Below the pieces are notes generated by a model that saw nothing but the letters and a program-made list of their open reading frames with translations, made no database searches and was not told the DNA's origin. A stretch of 64,000 nt of DNA, from the NCBI GenBank assembly GCA_963832305.1, contig CAWHTU010000016.1:124001-188000 (forward strand), given 5' to 3'. Position numbers and translations under genes: made by a program. Numbering within the stretch: position 1 is the first letter of the stretch; each line of letters begins with the position of its first letter. Shown piece after piece: positions 41,556 through 51,101 of this stretch. Source of the stretch: Roseiarcus sp963832305 (GTDB lineage Bacteria > Pseudomonadota > Alphaproteobacteria > Rhizobiales > Beijerinckiaceae).

Positions 41556-42773
41556 TCACGCCTGTTTCTTGAGCTTCACCACATTGTGCAGCGTTTTGTC
41601 GGCGCTTTCGAAAAAGCGCCTCACTCCGCGCGCGGCCTGACGAATCCGCTGCTCGTTCTCGACCAGCGCGAGGCGGACGAAATCGTCGCCGTGCTCGCCG
41701 AAGCCGATCCCCGGCGCAACCGCGACGTCAGCCTTCTCGATCAGCAGCTTCGAGAACTCCAGGCTGCCGAGATGGCGGAAGCGCTCCGGCACCGGCGTCC
41801 AGGCGAACATCGAGGCGCTCGGTTTCTCGATCGGCCAGCCGGCCGCGGCGAAGCTCTCGATCATCACGTCGCGGCGGCGCTTATAGATCGCCCGCATCTC
41901 GCGCACGCAATCGTCGGGGCCGTTGAGCGCCGCGGCGGCGGCGACCTGGATCGGGGTATAGGCGCCGTAGTCGAGATAGGACTTGACCCGCGCGAGCGCC
42001 GCCAGAAGCCGTTCGTTGCCGACCGCGAACCCGATCCGCCACCCGGCCATCGAATAGGTCTTCGACATCGAGGTGAACTCGACCGCGACCTCAAAGGCGC
42101 CGGGCGCCTGAAGGATCGACGGCGGCGGCGCATCGTCGAAAAAGACCTCGGCGTAAGCGATGTCGGAAAGCACGAAAATCTCGTGCTTCTTCGCGAACAG
42201 AACCAGATCCTTGTAGAAGTCGAGCGAGGCGACCATCGCCGTCGGGTTGGATGGATAGCAGACGACGACCGCGATCGGCTTCGGGATCGAATGCATGATC
42301 GCGCGCTCGACCGCAGTGAAGAACTCAGGACCGGGCTCCGCCGGCACTGAGCGGATAACGCCGCCCGCCATCAAGAAACCGAAGGCGTGGATCGGATAGG
42401 AAGGGTTCGGCGCCAGCACGACGTCGCCCGGCGCAGTGATCGCCTGGGCCATGTTGGCGAAGCCTTCCTTCGAGCCGAGCGTGGCGACGACCTGGGTCTC
42501 CGGATCGAGCTTGACCCCGAACCGGCGTGCATAATAGCCCGCCTGGGCGCGACGCAGGCCGGCGATGCCTTTCGAGGCCGAATAACGATCGGTGCGTGGC
42601 TTGCCGACCGTCTCGACGAGCTTGTCGAGCACATGCTTCGGCGCCGGCAGGTCAGGATTGCCCATGCCGAGATCAACGATGTCGGCGCCAGCGGCGCGGG
42701 CCTTGGCCTTGAGCGAGTTGACCTGCTCGAAGACATAAGGCGGCAGCCGCCGCACCCGGTGAAAGTCGCTCAT
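41556..42773 (-). CDS. Aminotransferase, class I (AlaC/aspartate aminotransferase type)
   Basis: A 405-residue PLP enzyme. It begins with DFHRVRRLPPYVFEQVN, then DLGMGNPDLP, the PNPSYP region, and the PLP lysine in SMSKTYSMAGWRIGF. The sequence matches the AlaC/YfdZ group, glutamate-pyruvate or LL-diaminopimelate-type aminotransferases. The start at 42773 is chosen from the conserved N-terminus; the longer upstream frame is low-complexity Arg-rich. It is probably involved in alanine or related amino-acid synthesis. Confidence 0.88.
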   Translation of the reverse strand: MSDFHRVRRLPPYVFEQVNSLKAKARAAGADIVDLGMGNPDLPAPKHVLDKLVETVGKPRTDRYSASKGIAGLRRAQAGYYARRFGVKLDPETQVVATLGSKEGFANMAQAITAPGDVVLAPNPSYPIHAFGFLMAGGVIRSVPAEPGPEFFTAVERAIMHSIPKPIAVVVCYPSNPTAMVASLDFYKDLVLFAKKHEIFVLSDIAYAEVFFDDAPPPSILQAPGAFEVAVEFTSMSKTYSMAGWRIGFAVGNERLLAALARVKSYLDYGAYTPIQVAAAAALNGPDDCVREMRAIYKRRRDVMIESFAAAGWPIEKPSASMFAWTPVPERFRHLGSLEFSKLLIEKADVAVAPGIGFGEHGDDFVRLALVENEQRIRQAARGVRRFFESADKTLHNVVKLKKQA

Positions 42774-42870
42774 TTCAGCAAATGGCCCCTGGATCGTTTC
42801 CCGCTGCGCCGACTCTAGCTCCGGTGTTGTGTTAACATCGGACCGCCACGCGCCGCAAACGGGATATTTG

Positions 42871-43314
42871 CTATTGCTGGGCGTTAGGGGCGTTCGTCTT
42901 CGGCTTTTTCTTCGCCGCTTCCTCTTCCGCCAGCGCCTTGGCGGCCGGCGGGTAGGCCTGGCGCAAGGCGTCATGCTTCTTCTGGAGCGCGTCGAGGTCG
43001 GTCTTCACGGCCTTGAGGTCGACTTCCTTCAATGCCGGGAGCGCCGGCTCCGGCGGCGGCTGGAAAACCGGAATGTAGTCGGGATCGCTGGCGGGCCGCG
43101 ACTTGACGACGAAATCGGCCGGAGGCGCAATGTCGGTCGCGAAGCCCAGGAGCTTCGCCCCCTGCTTGAGGACGTTCTGGCCCTGTTGCAGGACGTTGGC
43201 CTGCTCCTGCGCTTTGCCCGCCTGAGCGGACGCGGCCAGCCCCACGAGCGCGATGAGGCCCGCCGAGGCCAATCGCCAGTATCGGTCGCGCCCGGTGCGA
43301 ATCGTGCAAAACAT
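42871..43314 (-). CDS. Exported hypothetical protein, Lys/Ala-rich C-terminus
   Basis: A 147-residue protein with a signal peptide (ASAGLIALVGLAASAQA, cleavage probably after AQA). A Gln-rich stretch (VLQQGQNVLKQGAKLLG), a Pro-rich middle and a helical charged end with AAKALAEEEAAKKKPK follow. No family recognised. It is divergent from phaC and upstream of the aminotransferase on the same strand. Confidence 0.65.
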   Translation of the reverse strand: MFCTIRTGRDRYWRLASAGLIALVGLAASAQAGKAQEQANVLQQGQNVLKQGAKLLGFATDIAPPADFVVKSRPASDPDYIPVFQPPPEPALPALKEVDLKAVKTDLDALQKKHDALRQAYPPAAKALAEEEAAKKKPKTNAPNAQQ

Positions 43315-43416
43315 TGTCGTTCCGAAAGTCTTGATGGCGTCGCCAACCCGTAGTGACCTATTATGACCAAAACGGGACCGGGCCTCACGCCCCGAAGACG
43401 ACGGGAAACGCTTATC

Positions 43417-45577
43417 ATGGCCAAGACCAGTCAGAGCAAGCGGGGGACGCCCGCGGGATCCAAGCCGCTGAGGGCCGCGCCGCCGAGTCCGCCTGCCTTC
43501 CGGGCGAAAGGGCGCCCGGAAGGCAGAGCGGCCCGCCCGGCGCCGCAAGCTGAGGCGCCCCCGGCAAAGGCGCCACGGCGACGGGCCAAGGCCGAGGCCG
43601 CCAGCGCCGCGCCCGAAGCGGCCGTCCCGCCCCGCGCTGCGAAAGACAAGGCGCGGGCGCCTGCTCCGCGGCGGGCCGAGCGGCGAAGTGAAAGAGAAAT
43701 GCAAACCGCGCCAGCTCCGGCGGAGCCTCTCGCGTCCGCTCTCAGCGCGCCGGCCGCGCCTCCCGCCAGCGTCCCCGCCAAACCTTCAGGGGCAGACGCC
43801 CCGCCTCCGACACCCGACGTCGAGGCGCTCGCCCACAACATAGCCCAGGCGATCGAGCTGGGCGGCAAGGCGCTGGCCGCCTATCTGGCTCCAAGGCAGA
43901 GCGGCGAGATCAAAACCACGATCGCCGACGATATCGGCGAGATGGTGCGATCGATCGGCCGCGTCGCCGAATATTACATGGCCGAACCCCAGCGAGCGAT
44001 GGCCGCGCAGGCGGCGTTGACGACCCAGTTCGTCGATCTCTGGGCGGCGACGCTGCAGCGGCTGCAGGGCGAGAAGGCCGAGCCCATCGCCCCGCCCGAC
44101 GCCTCCGACAAGCGCTTCGCCGACGCGGCCTGGCGCGACAATCCGTATTTCGATTTCATCAAGCAGGCTTACGTCCTGACCACGCGCTGGGCGGACGATC
44201 TGGTTAGGCACGCGGACGAGCTCAAGCCGCACGATCGCGACAAGGCGCAATTCTACCTGCGCCAGGTCACCGCGGCGCTGTCGCCCTCGAACTTCGTCGC
44301 GACCAATCCGGAGCTCATGCGCACGACGCTCGCCGAAAGCGGCGAAAACCTCGTGCGGGGTCTTAAGATGCTGGCCGAGGACATCCAGGCCGGGCATGGG
44401 ACCTTGCGCATCCGCCAGTCGGACGCGCGAGCGTTCAAGCTTGGCGTCAATCTCGCCGCGACACCCGGCAAGGTGATCTTCCGCAACGAACTGCTCGAAC
44501 TCATCCAGTACGAGCCGACCACGGCCGAGGTCTACAAGCGCCCGCTCCTGATCGTGCCGCCGTGGATCAACAAGTTCTACATTCTCGACCTCAATCCCGA
44601 GAAGTCGTTCATCCGCTGGGCGACCGCGCAGGGCCTGACTGTCTTTGTCATATCCTGGGTCAATCCCGACGAGCGCCACGCCGCCAAGGATTTCGACAAC
44701 TACATGCGCGAGGGCATCCTCACCGCGCTCGATTGCATCGAGAAGGCGACCGGCGAGCGCGACGTCGCGGCGATCGGCTATTGCGTCGGCGGAACCCTGC
44801 TTGCGGCGACGCTCGCCTATATGGCCTCGGTCGGCGACAAGCGGATCACGAGCGCGACATTCTTCGCCGCCCAGATCGACTTCACCGACCCCGGCGATCT
44901 CAAGGTGTTCGTCGACGCCGAGCAGCTCAAGCAGGTCGAGGAGCGGATGGCCGAGCAGGGCTATCTCGACGGCTCGCAGATGGCCAACGCCTTCAACATG
45001 CTGCGGCCGAACGACCTCATCTGGTCCTACTACGTCAACAATTATCTCAAGGGCAAAGAGCCGATGCCGTTCGACCTCCTGGTCTGGAACTCGGACTCGA
45101 CCCGCATGCCCGCCGCCAACCACAAGTTCTACCTCCGCCACTGCTATCTGCAGAACGATCTCTCCAACGGGCGCATGGTGCTCGGCGGCAAGACGCTCGA
45201 TCTCAAGACGGTGACGGTCCCGGTCTATGAGCTGGCGACGAAAGAGGACCACATCGCCCCTGCCCGCTCGGTGTTCACCGGGGCCAAATGCTTCGGCGGC
45301 CCGGTGCGTTACGTGATGGCGGGCTCCGGCCATATCGCCGGCGTGGTCAACCCGCCGGAGAAGCCAAAGTATCAATATTGGTCGGGCGGACCGCCCGAAG
45401 GCGATTTCGCGTCCTGGGTCGCCGCCGCAAAGGAGACGCCCGGCTCGTGGTGGCCCGACTGGATCGCCTGGCTCATCGCCCAGACGGCCGAGAAAGTGCC
45501 CGCCCGCAAGCCCGGCGAGCGGCAAGCTCAAAGCGATCGCCGACGCGCCGGGGGAGTATGTGCGGGTGAAGTCCTAG
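43417..45577 (+). CDS. phaC: Class I poly(3-hydroxyalkanoate) synthase, frameshift near the C-terminus
   Basis: Polymerises (R)-3-hydroxyacyl-CoA into storage polyester on granules. The lipase-like box GYCVGG holds the catalytic Cys; the Asp is in ATKEDHIAP and the His in GSGHIAGVVNPP. About 719 residues, longer than the usual 570-600, because of an Ala/Pro/Arg-rich N-terminal extension of about 120 residues before the conserved PDVEALAHNIAQ. An extra G near 45521 shifts the last 18 codons; removing it gives SGKLKAIADAPGEYVRVKS and a stop at 45575-45577. An upstream in-frame start at 43363 also exists. Confidence 0.92.
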
Positions 45578-45688
45578 CGCAGCGCCGAGCGATCGGCCTG
45601 ACCGCCGAAGGCTGCTGCTTTCGTCGAGCCTTTGCGCCAGCCAGTATGATCTGAACTTGCGGCTTTGTCTCTGACAGGAGGATATTCC

Positions 45689-46261
45689 ATGCCTGCGACC
45701 GTTACTCTTGTCCGCCACGGCGAAACGGCGTGGAGCCTGACCGGGCAGCATACGGGTCTCACCGATATTCCGCTGACAGTGGAGGGCGAGCGCAAGGCGC
45801 GGGCCCTCCAGGACCGCTTCAAGCGCATCACGTTCGACAGAGTGTTCACGAGCCCGCTGCTACGCGCGCGTCGCACCTGCGAGCTGGCCGGTTTTGGCGA
45901 CGCGGCAAACGTCGACCCGGACCTCGTTGAATGGAACTACGGCGACTACGAAGGGCGGACTTCGAAGGAGATCCTCGCCGCCCGCCCCGGCTGGCGCCTC
46001 TTTCGCGATGGGTGCCCGAACGGCGAACAGCCAGCCGACGTGGCCTTGCGCGCCGATCGCGTCATCGCCCGTCTTCGCGCGACGGACGACCGTGCGATCG
46101 TATTTTCAAGCGGCCATATCTTGAGAGTCCTCGCGGCGCGCTGGCTCGGACTTCCGCCTTCAGAGGGGCGCCTGTTCCTGCTCAGCACCGGGAGCGCGAG
46201 CATCCTCAGTTACGAGCATGACAAGAGCGAGCCCGCGATCGCGCTGTGGAACGAAGTCTAA
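45689..46261 (+). CDS. Histidine phosphatase family protein
   Basis: A 190-residue PGM-like phosphatase. The catalytic signature TLVRHGETAWSLTGQHTG is intact, with EWNYGDYEG and the second His in SSGHILRVLAARWLG. It resembles GpmB/CobC-type small-molecule phosphatases; the substrate is unknown. A strong ribosome-binding site (caggagg) sits 10 bases before the ATG at 45689. About 110 bases separate it from phaC. Confidence 0.88.
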   Translation: MPATVTLVRHGETAWSLTGQHTGLTDIPLTVEGERKARALQDRFKRITFDRVFTSPLLRARRTCELAGFGDAANVDPDLVEWNYGDYEGRTSKEILAARPGWRLFRDGCPNGEQPADVALRADRVIARLRATDDRAIVFSSGHILRVLAARWLGLPPSEGRLFLLSTGSASILSYEHDKSEPAIALWNEV

Positions 46262-46338
46262 ACCTCGAGCAGGTGGAGTAGGCTCATCGCGACCGATCCG
46301 AACAGGTGTATAAGCCTCGCCAAGGAGCCGCCGGCCTC

Positions 46339-47373
46339 ATGAACAAACCGTCCCGTATCGCCGAAACTCGCCGCCTCGACCTCTCCCAACGCCCCCGCCG
46401 TAACCGCAAAGCGGAGTGGGCTCGGCGGCTGGTTGCGGAACACGTCCTCACGACCGCCGACCTCATCTGGCCGCTCTTCCTGATCGACGGCGAGAAAAAG
46501 CGCGTTCCGGTCGGGGCGATGCCGGGCGTCGACCGGCTCAGCGTCGACGAGGCGGTCCGGGAAGCCGAGCGGGCGGTCGACCTCGACATCCCGGCGATCG
46601 CCTTCTTTCCGTACACCGAGCCCAGTCTCAAGGACGAGCGCGGCAGCGAAGCCTTCAACGAAAGCAACCTCGTTTGCCGGGCGTGCCGCGCCATCAAGCG
46701 CGAGTTCCCTGAGCTCGGCCTCGTCACCGACGTCGCCCTCGATCCTTACACCAGCCACGGCCATGATGGCCTCATCAGCGAGAGCGCGACGGGCGAGATC
46801 CGCATCCTTAACGACGAGACGGTCGAAGCGCTGGTCCGGCAGGCGCTCAACCAGGCGCGGGCCGGGGCCGACGTGATCGCGCCGTCCGACATGATGGACG
46901 GGCGGGTTGGCGCAATCCGCGCGGCCCTCGACGCCGAGGGCTTCCTCGACGTGCAGATCATGGCCTATGCGGCCAAATACGCTTCAGCCTTCTATGGCCC
47001 GTTCCGTGACGCGCTCGGCTCGAAGGGCGCGCTTAAAGGCGACAAGCGCACCTATCAGATGGACCCGGCGAACAGCGACGAGGCGTTGCGCGAGGTCGAA
47101 CTCGATCTCGACGAAGGCGCCGACATGGTGATGGTCAAGCCGGGCATGCCCTATCTCGACGTCATCCGCCGGGTGAAGGACGAATTCGGTGCGCCGACCT
47201 TCGCCTATCAGGTGAGCGGCGAATATTCGATGATCATGGCGGCGGCGAACAACGGTTGGATCGACGGCGACAAGGCGATGATGGAGAGCCTCGTCGCTTT
47301 CAAGCGCGCGGGCGCGGACGGGGTGCTGACATATTTCGCGGCGCGCGCCGCGGAGAGGCTACGACACAAGTGA
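46339..47373 (+). CDS. hemB: Delta-aminolevulinic acid dehydratase (porphobilinogen synthase)
   Basis: A 344-residue enzyme that joins two ALA molecules into porphobilinogen for heme, chlorophyll and B12. The Schiff-base lysines are in MAYAAKYASAFYGPF and MVKPGMPYLD. Also present are TDVALDPYTSHGHDG, APSDMMDGRVGAIR and the SGEYSMI motif. The TSHGHDG site lacks the zinc cysteines, which suggests the Mg-dependent type common in alphaproteobacteria. Its 3' end is repeated twice downstream in degraded form. Confidence 0.97.
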   Translation: MNKPSRIAETRRLDLSQRPRRNRKAEWARRLVAEHVLTTADLIWPLFLIDGEKKRVPVGAMPGVDRLSVDEAVREAERAVDLDIPAIAFFPYTEPSLKDERGSEAFNESNLVCRACRAIKREFPELGLVTDVALDPYTSHGHDGLISESATGEIRILNDETVEALVRQALNQARAGADVIAPSDMMDGRVGAIRAALDAEGFLDVQIMAYAAKYASAFYGPFRDALGSKGALKGDKRTYQMDPANSDEALREVELDLDEGADMVMVKPGMPYLDVIRRVKDEFGAPTFAYQVSGEYSMIMAAANNGWIDGDKAMMESLVAFKRAGADGVLTYFAARAAERLRHK

Positions 47374-47508
47374 GGGCGGCCGGACGGGTACAAAGGCATG
47401 GTGTAGTCAGATCGCAATTGCACGGCTCTTCACGGAGGAATATTCTAGGGTAACCGTCCTTGGTACAGCGCTCAATAAGCTGAATTTTCACGGGGAGGGA
47501 GGCGCGTC

Positions 47509-48606
47509 GTGGAACAAACCAACATTCCGTTCGTCGCAGTCATCGGCGGTTTCAGAGGTCTCGACGCTACGGAGGCCGCCGCTGCCAAGGATGTGGGAAA
47601 GCAACTCGGGGCCGAACTCGCCAAGTTAAATTTTGGACTGGTCGTGTACTTTTCTGACGACGCGTCTCTTGAGCCACACGTGGTGACCGGGTACGCCGGA
47701 GCGCTGAAGCAGGACAGGCCGGGCGCAATCCGCGTTCGTTATGCGGAATCACAAAAGGGCAAAGTCGCTTTCGCTGAGCAACAGCAACCCCAATTCCAAA
47801 AACTTTTCACACCTCGACTTTTCCCCAGTCAGGATTGGGAGGCGCCGTTTTATCGGTCGCTCGCGGAAGAAGATGGCGTCGATGCAGTGCTTCTCGTTGC
47901 GGGCGGAGCGTCAACTCTCAATGCCGGACAAATTGCAATCGGGCGCCGCTTGCCAGTGCTTGCCGTCGACAAATTCGGAGGCTCGGCTGCCAAGATCTGG
48001 AGTAGTCTCGCCCAGGCCTCGACTGGCGATGATTATCCCGCTTGGGAAAACGCCTCGCCCTCGGACCTTGTCAGGCAGCTGAAGAAGAAATGCGACGCCG
48101 AGGTCACGCGTCGCCAGGAGGCCCGCCGACTCCAGCAGATTTATGATTTTCTAGGCTCTCAACGGCGTCAGACCCGCTTCGCCGTCGGGGCGTTTTTTGC
48201 GCTTCTCGTCGCTTTGATTCTTGCGATGCTCTACACGCTGTCTTCCGCTTATCCTTTGATTTTTTTCCTCGGCCTCGTCGCCGCAGGCGCGACGGGCGCG
48301 CTCGCGGGCACGGTCCTTTGGGGGCCCGGCGCAAACGACGCGTGGGCGTCGCTTCTACTGGGCGGCGTTGCAGGGTTGGTGGTCGGACTTACCTACGTTC
48401 TCCCGCAGCTGGTCGGCGCGCCGGATATGCTGACTCCGACGGAGGGCAAAGGCGCCCTCGTTGCGCACGTTCAATTCATATCGGCAATCCTTGTCGCGAT
48501 AACGGCCGGCGTCGGCTTCGACACAGTTTTCAGCCGTTTGCGCGAACGGGCAAGGGAGCTGCCGATCGACCCGGCGCAGGCTGGATCGACGGCGACAAGG
48601 CGATGA
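47509..48606 (+). CDS. SLOG-type nucleotide-sensor domain fused to a membrane module
   Basis: A 365-residue protein not belonging to any well-named gene. Residues 1-175 have the Rossmann-like pattern of SLOG/LOG proteins: VAVIGGFRG, then VVTGYAGA, GVDAVLLVAGGASTLNAGQIAIG and VLAVDKFGGSAAKIW. Residues 215-345 hold three to four hydrophobic segments. A nucleotide-sensing part tied to a membrane effector is the plan proposed for nucleotide-centred conflict systems. GTG start with a strong ribosome-binding site (gggaggg). The last eight codons run into a displaced hemB fragment, read out of frame, so the original C-terminus may be lost. Codons are visibly A/T-richer than those of its neighbours. 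Defence function is inference. Confidence 0.65.
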   Translation: MEQTNIPFVAVIGGFRGLDATEAAAAKDVGKQLGAELAKLNFGLVVYFSDDASLEPHVVTGYAGALKQDRPGAIRVRYAESQKGKVAFAEQQQPQFQKLFTPRLFPSQDWEAPFYRSLAEEDGVDAVLLVAGGASTLNAGQIAIGRRLPVLAVDKFGGSAAKIWSSLAQASTGDDYPAWENASPSDLVRQLKKKCDAEVTRRQEARRLQQIYDFLGSQRRQTRFAVGAFFALLVALILAMLYTLSSAYPLIFFLGLVAAGATGALAGTVLWGPGANDAWASLLLGGVAGLVVGLTYVLPQLVGAPDMLTPTEGKGALVAHVQFISAILVAITAGVGFDTVFSRLRERARELPIDPAQAGSTATRR

Positions 48607-48690
48607 TGGAGAGCGTCATCGCCTTCAAGCGGGCCAACACCGACTGGGTTATCACCTACTTCGCCACAAGCCCGCGAGAAGCTCAAGAGG
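48579..48690 (+). pseudogene. Displaced hemB 3' fragment, copy 1
   Basis: Reads GWIDGDKAMMESVIAFKRAN and TDWVITYFATSPREAQ, against GWIDGDKAMMESLVAFKRAG and ADGVLTYFAARAAERL in the intact hemB. The roughly 110 bases correspond to the last 35-40 codons of hemB. Differences are spread through codon positions, so it is not a recent exact copy. Its first bases overlap the end of the SLOG gene. Confidence 0.85.
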
Positions 48691-48804
48691 TGAGGGTCGC
48701 CCTGTCGGTGAAGGTCCGTCGGTCCGGCCTGTTGCATTTCGTATGACTGAGAACCGCCGCCAGTGAATGCTGCGAACGCTGTCCAAAGCTAGCTAGACTG
48801 TCCG

Positions 48805-48929
48805 AAAGGCGACAAACGCACTTACCGGATGGACGCGGCGAACAGCGGTTGGATCGACGGCGACAAGACGATGATGGAAGCCTCATCGGCTTCAAGCGCG
48901 CCGGCGCTAACGGAGTCCTGACCTACGCC
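48805..48929 (+). pseudogene. Displaced hemB 3' fragment, copy 2, with internal deletion
   Basis: Starts GDKRTYRMDAANS, which matches an earlier part of hemB (GDKRTYQMDPANS), then jumps to GWIDGDKTMME, skipping about 50 codons. A one-base shift follows before IGFKRAGANGVLTYA. The jump is at gcgaac, which occurs at both points in hemB, so a short-repeat deletion explains it. It ends right at the stop of the quinone oxidoreductase gene on the other strand. Confidence 0.85.
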
Positions 48930-49949
48930 TCAAGGCTTAAGCAGCACCTTGCCGATGTTCTTGCGATCCTGGATGAAATGATGGGCCGCGGCGGCTTCGT
49001 CAAACCTGAAGACCCGAGCGATCTTCGGCTTGATGGCCCCGCTTTCCCATAGACCCATCAGCTGATCCATCCACGGCCGCACGCGGTCGAAATCCGTCCA
49101 CATGTGAGCCAGATTGACGCCGAACACCCCCTTGTTGGCGTTCATCAGCGAGAGCGGATTGAACTGGACCCACGGCGTGTTGGCCAGCATCGACGCCATG
49201 CCCAGGTATCCGCCCTTGCTGGCAGTGGCCGACGAGGCGCCGAACGCTCCCAGGCGACCGGTCGGCGCGAGGAGGCGATAACCCTTCTTGAGCGAGTCTC
49301 CGCCGACCGCATCGAGGATCAGTTCGACGCCTCGCCCGCCAGTGATCTGACGCGCTCGCTCCTCGAAGTCCTCGGTCCGATAGTCGATCAGGTGATCGAC
49401 GCCGAGCGCGCGCAGCTCCTCATGCTTGGCGGCAGACGCGGTTCCGATGACCTTCGTTCCGATGTGCTTGGCGATCTGGGTCGCGGCGATGCCGACGCCG
49501 CCGCCCGCCGAATGAATGAGCACCGTCTCGTTCGCCTTCAATCCGCCCATCACGACGATCAACTGCCAGGCGGTGAGATAGTTGATCGGGATCGACGCGC
49601 CCTGCTCGGCGGACATGTTTGGCGGTCGCGGGAAGACTTGGGCCTCCGGCGCGCAGACCACGTCCGCGTAGCCGCCGAAGTGGGTCGCGGCAAAAACATC
49701 GCGCCCAATCCAGCCGGCGTCGACTCCGGCGCCGGCTGCGTCAACGCGCCCAGCCACTTCATAACCCGGCACGACAGGGATGCGCGGCAGGTCCGGATAC
49801 AAGCCGAGGCGGCCCATGATGTCGGCGAAGTTGACGCCGGCCGCCTCCACCCGAATGCGCACTTCGCCAGCGGCCGGATGAGGATCAGGCGCCTCCTTGA
49901 TTTGAAGGACTTCGGGTGCGCCGGCTTTCGAAATCCAGATTTGCCGCAT
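48930..49949 (-). CDS. Zinc-free quinone oxidoreductase-like dehydrogenase
   Basis: A medium-chain dehydrogenase/reductase of about 339 residues, with MRQIWISKAGAPEVLQI at the start, GVNFADIMGRLGLYP, VPGYEVAGRVD, and the NADPH motif HSAGGGVGIAATQIAKH. The zinc-binding Cys/His of alcohol dehydrogenases are absent. It resembles quinone oxidoreductases and VAT-1-like proteins, reducing quinones or enones with NADPH. In-frame starts at 49961 and 49970 are possible; 49949 matches the usual N-terminus. Frame intact. Confidence 0.87.
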   Translation of the reverse strand: MRQIWISKAGAPEVLQIKEAPDPHPAAGEVRIRVEAAGVNFADIMGRLGLYPDLPRIPVVPGYEVAGRVDAAGAGVDAGWIGRDVFAATHFGGYADVVCAPEAQVFPRPPNMSAEQGASIPINYLTAWQLIVVMGGLKANETVLIHSAGGGVGIAATQIAKHIGTKVIGTASAAKHEELRALGVDHLIDYRTEDFEERARQITGGRGVELILDAVGGDSLKKGYRLLAPTGRLGAFGASSATASKGGYLGMASMLANTPWVQFNPLSLMNANKGVFGVNLAHMWTDFDRVRPWMDQLMGLWESGAIKPKIARVFRFDEAAAAHHFIQDRKNIGKVLLKP

Positions 49950-50168
49950 GGCTTCAGTCATCCCCGGCAAATAGACGGACGGTCGTGAAAGGGCCCGCTG
50001 CGGACAAGCTTAGCCCCCGACAGCGAGCGCGTCACGGGGGAGAGGTGAGAAAGGGGTGACGCCGCCCCTCGCGCTCAGAGTTGCAGAAACGCGGCATTCA
50101 GATTTACCATTCACAATCAGGGAGGCGGCGAGGTCGCGCGGGGATGCGGGACCGAACTGGAGGTGGCC

Positions 50169-51000
50169 ATGCCGACGGTCTTTGTGCGCCGCGGCGGTTT
50201 CACGTTTTGCTGTCTCCTCGTGGGACTGCGGTTTTTGACCGGCCCGACTGCGCCCTCGGCCTTTGGCGCCGAGTACGGGGCGTGCAAGTTCTTCAGCCAG
50301 CTGCCAGACGACTGCGCCGGCGCGGAGCTCAGGAAATTCGATAGTCTGCGCAACTACCGCTACGAGGAAATCGATCTTTTCGCCAAGGACCCGCTGAAGG
50401 GAATTCTGTACGTCAGCGTTTACAATACGACCGGCCAGAACGCCGGCGAGGATACCCGGAACTCGGCGCCAAAGGCGATCGCGCAAAGCGTGGACCCGAA
50501 GCGGATCGCCAAGCAATACCAGGCCCTTGCAGTGGTGATCAGTCCGCCCCGCTATTGGACGCTTGATTGGCTCTCGGACAGGGTCGGCGAGGTGAGGAAT
50601 TTCGGCGGTCTCGACGCGGCGTGGATGGGAAACAGCCTCGCGCCCAGGGCCGCCGCCTCCGGTAAACCCGGCTCCACGAGCTATCATACCGCGCTGGTGG
50701 CGCGAACGGCGGTCGAGGGCTTCAAGAAAGGATCGCAGGTCTATCTGCTCGACGATCCCAAGGCCAGAACCTGGATCATGGTCGCCTATACCGACAAGGA
50801 CAGCCCGGGCCTCACGATCGACAAGCTCGAACTCTCTGGGCGACGTCCTGAAACTGCCCCAGGGCTGGAAATTTCGGACCGAGAAGCTCGACAAGGATTT
50901 GATCCTGGAGCCGAAAGCCGGGTTCACTCCTGTGACGCAAGACGACTTGGGGAACATCTACCATCTGACTGGCCCGAGGCAGAGCAATTTCGTGCCGTGA
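50169..51000 (+). CDS. Exported protein of unknown function, one frameshift
   Basis: About 276 residues. A signal peptide (FTFCCLLVGLRFLTGPTAPSAFG) leads into EYGACKFFSQLPDDCAGAEL, a domain with ILYVSVYNTTGQN, and RTWIMVAYTDKDSPGLTIDKLEL. An extra T near 50834 breaks the frame; removing it gives LGDVLKLPQGWKFRTEKL and YHLTGPRQSNFVP. No family recognised. A ribosome-binding site (ctggagg) precedes the ATG. The shift fuses the frame with the following gene, which is an artefact. Confidence 0.7.
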
Positions 51001-51101
51001 TCTCGGGCTCCCGAAGCCGAGGCGCGCTTCCCGCGTCGTACCCAAGATGGAGGCCTGATGACGGCTTTCCGCCACACCGAGGGGAGCGCCGGAGCGCGGC
51101 G

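Noticed and set aside
43786..45531. Long minus-strand frame opposite phaC
   Set aside because: Antisense shadow of a fully recognised PhaC domain.
50010..50957. Minus-strand gene opposite the exported protein
   Set aside because: The plus strand has a signal peptide, ribosome-binding site and coherent protein; the minus frame does not.
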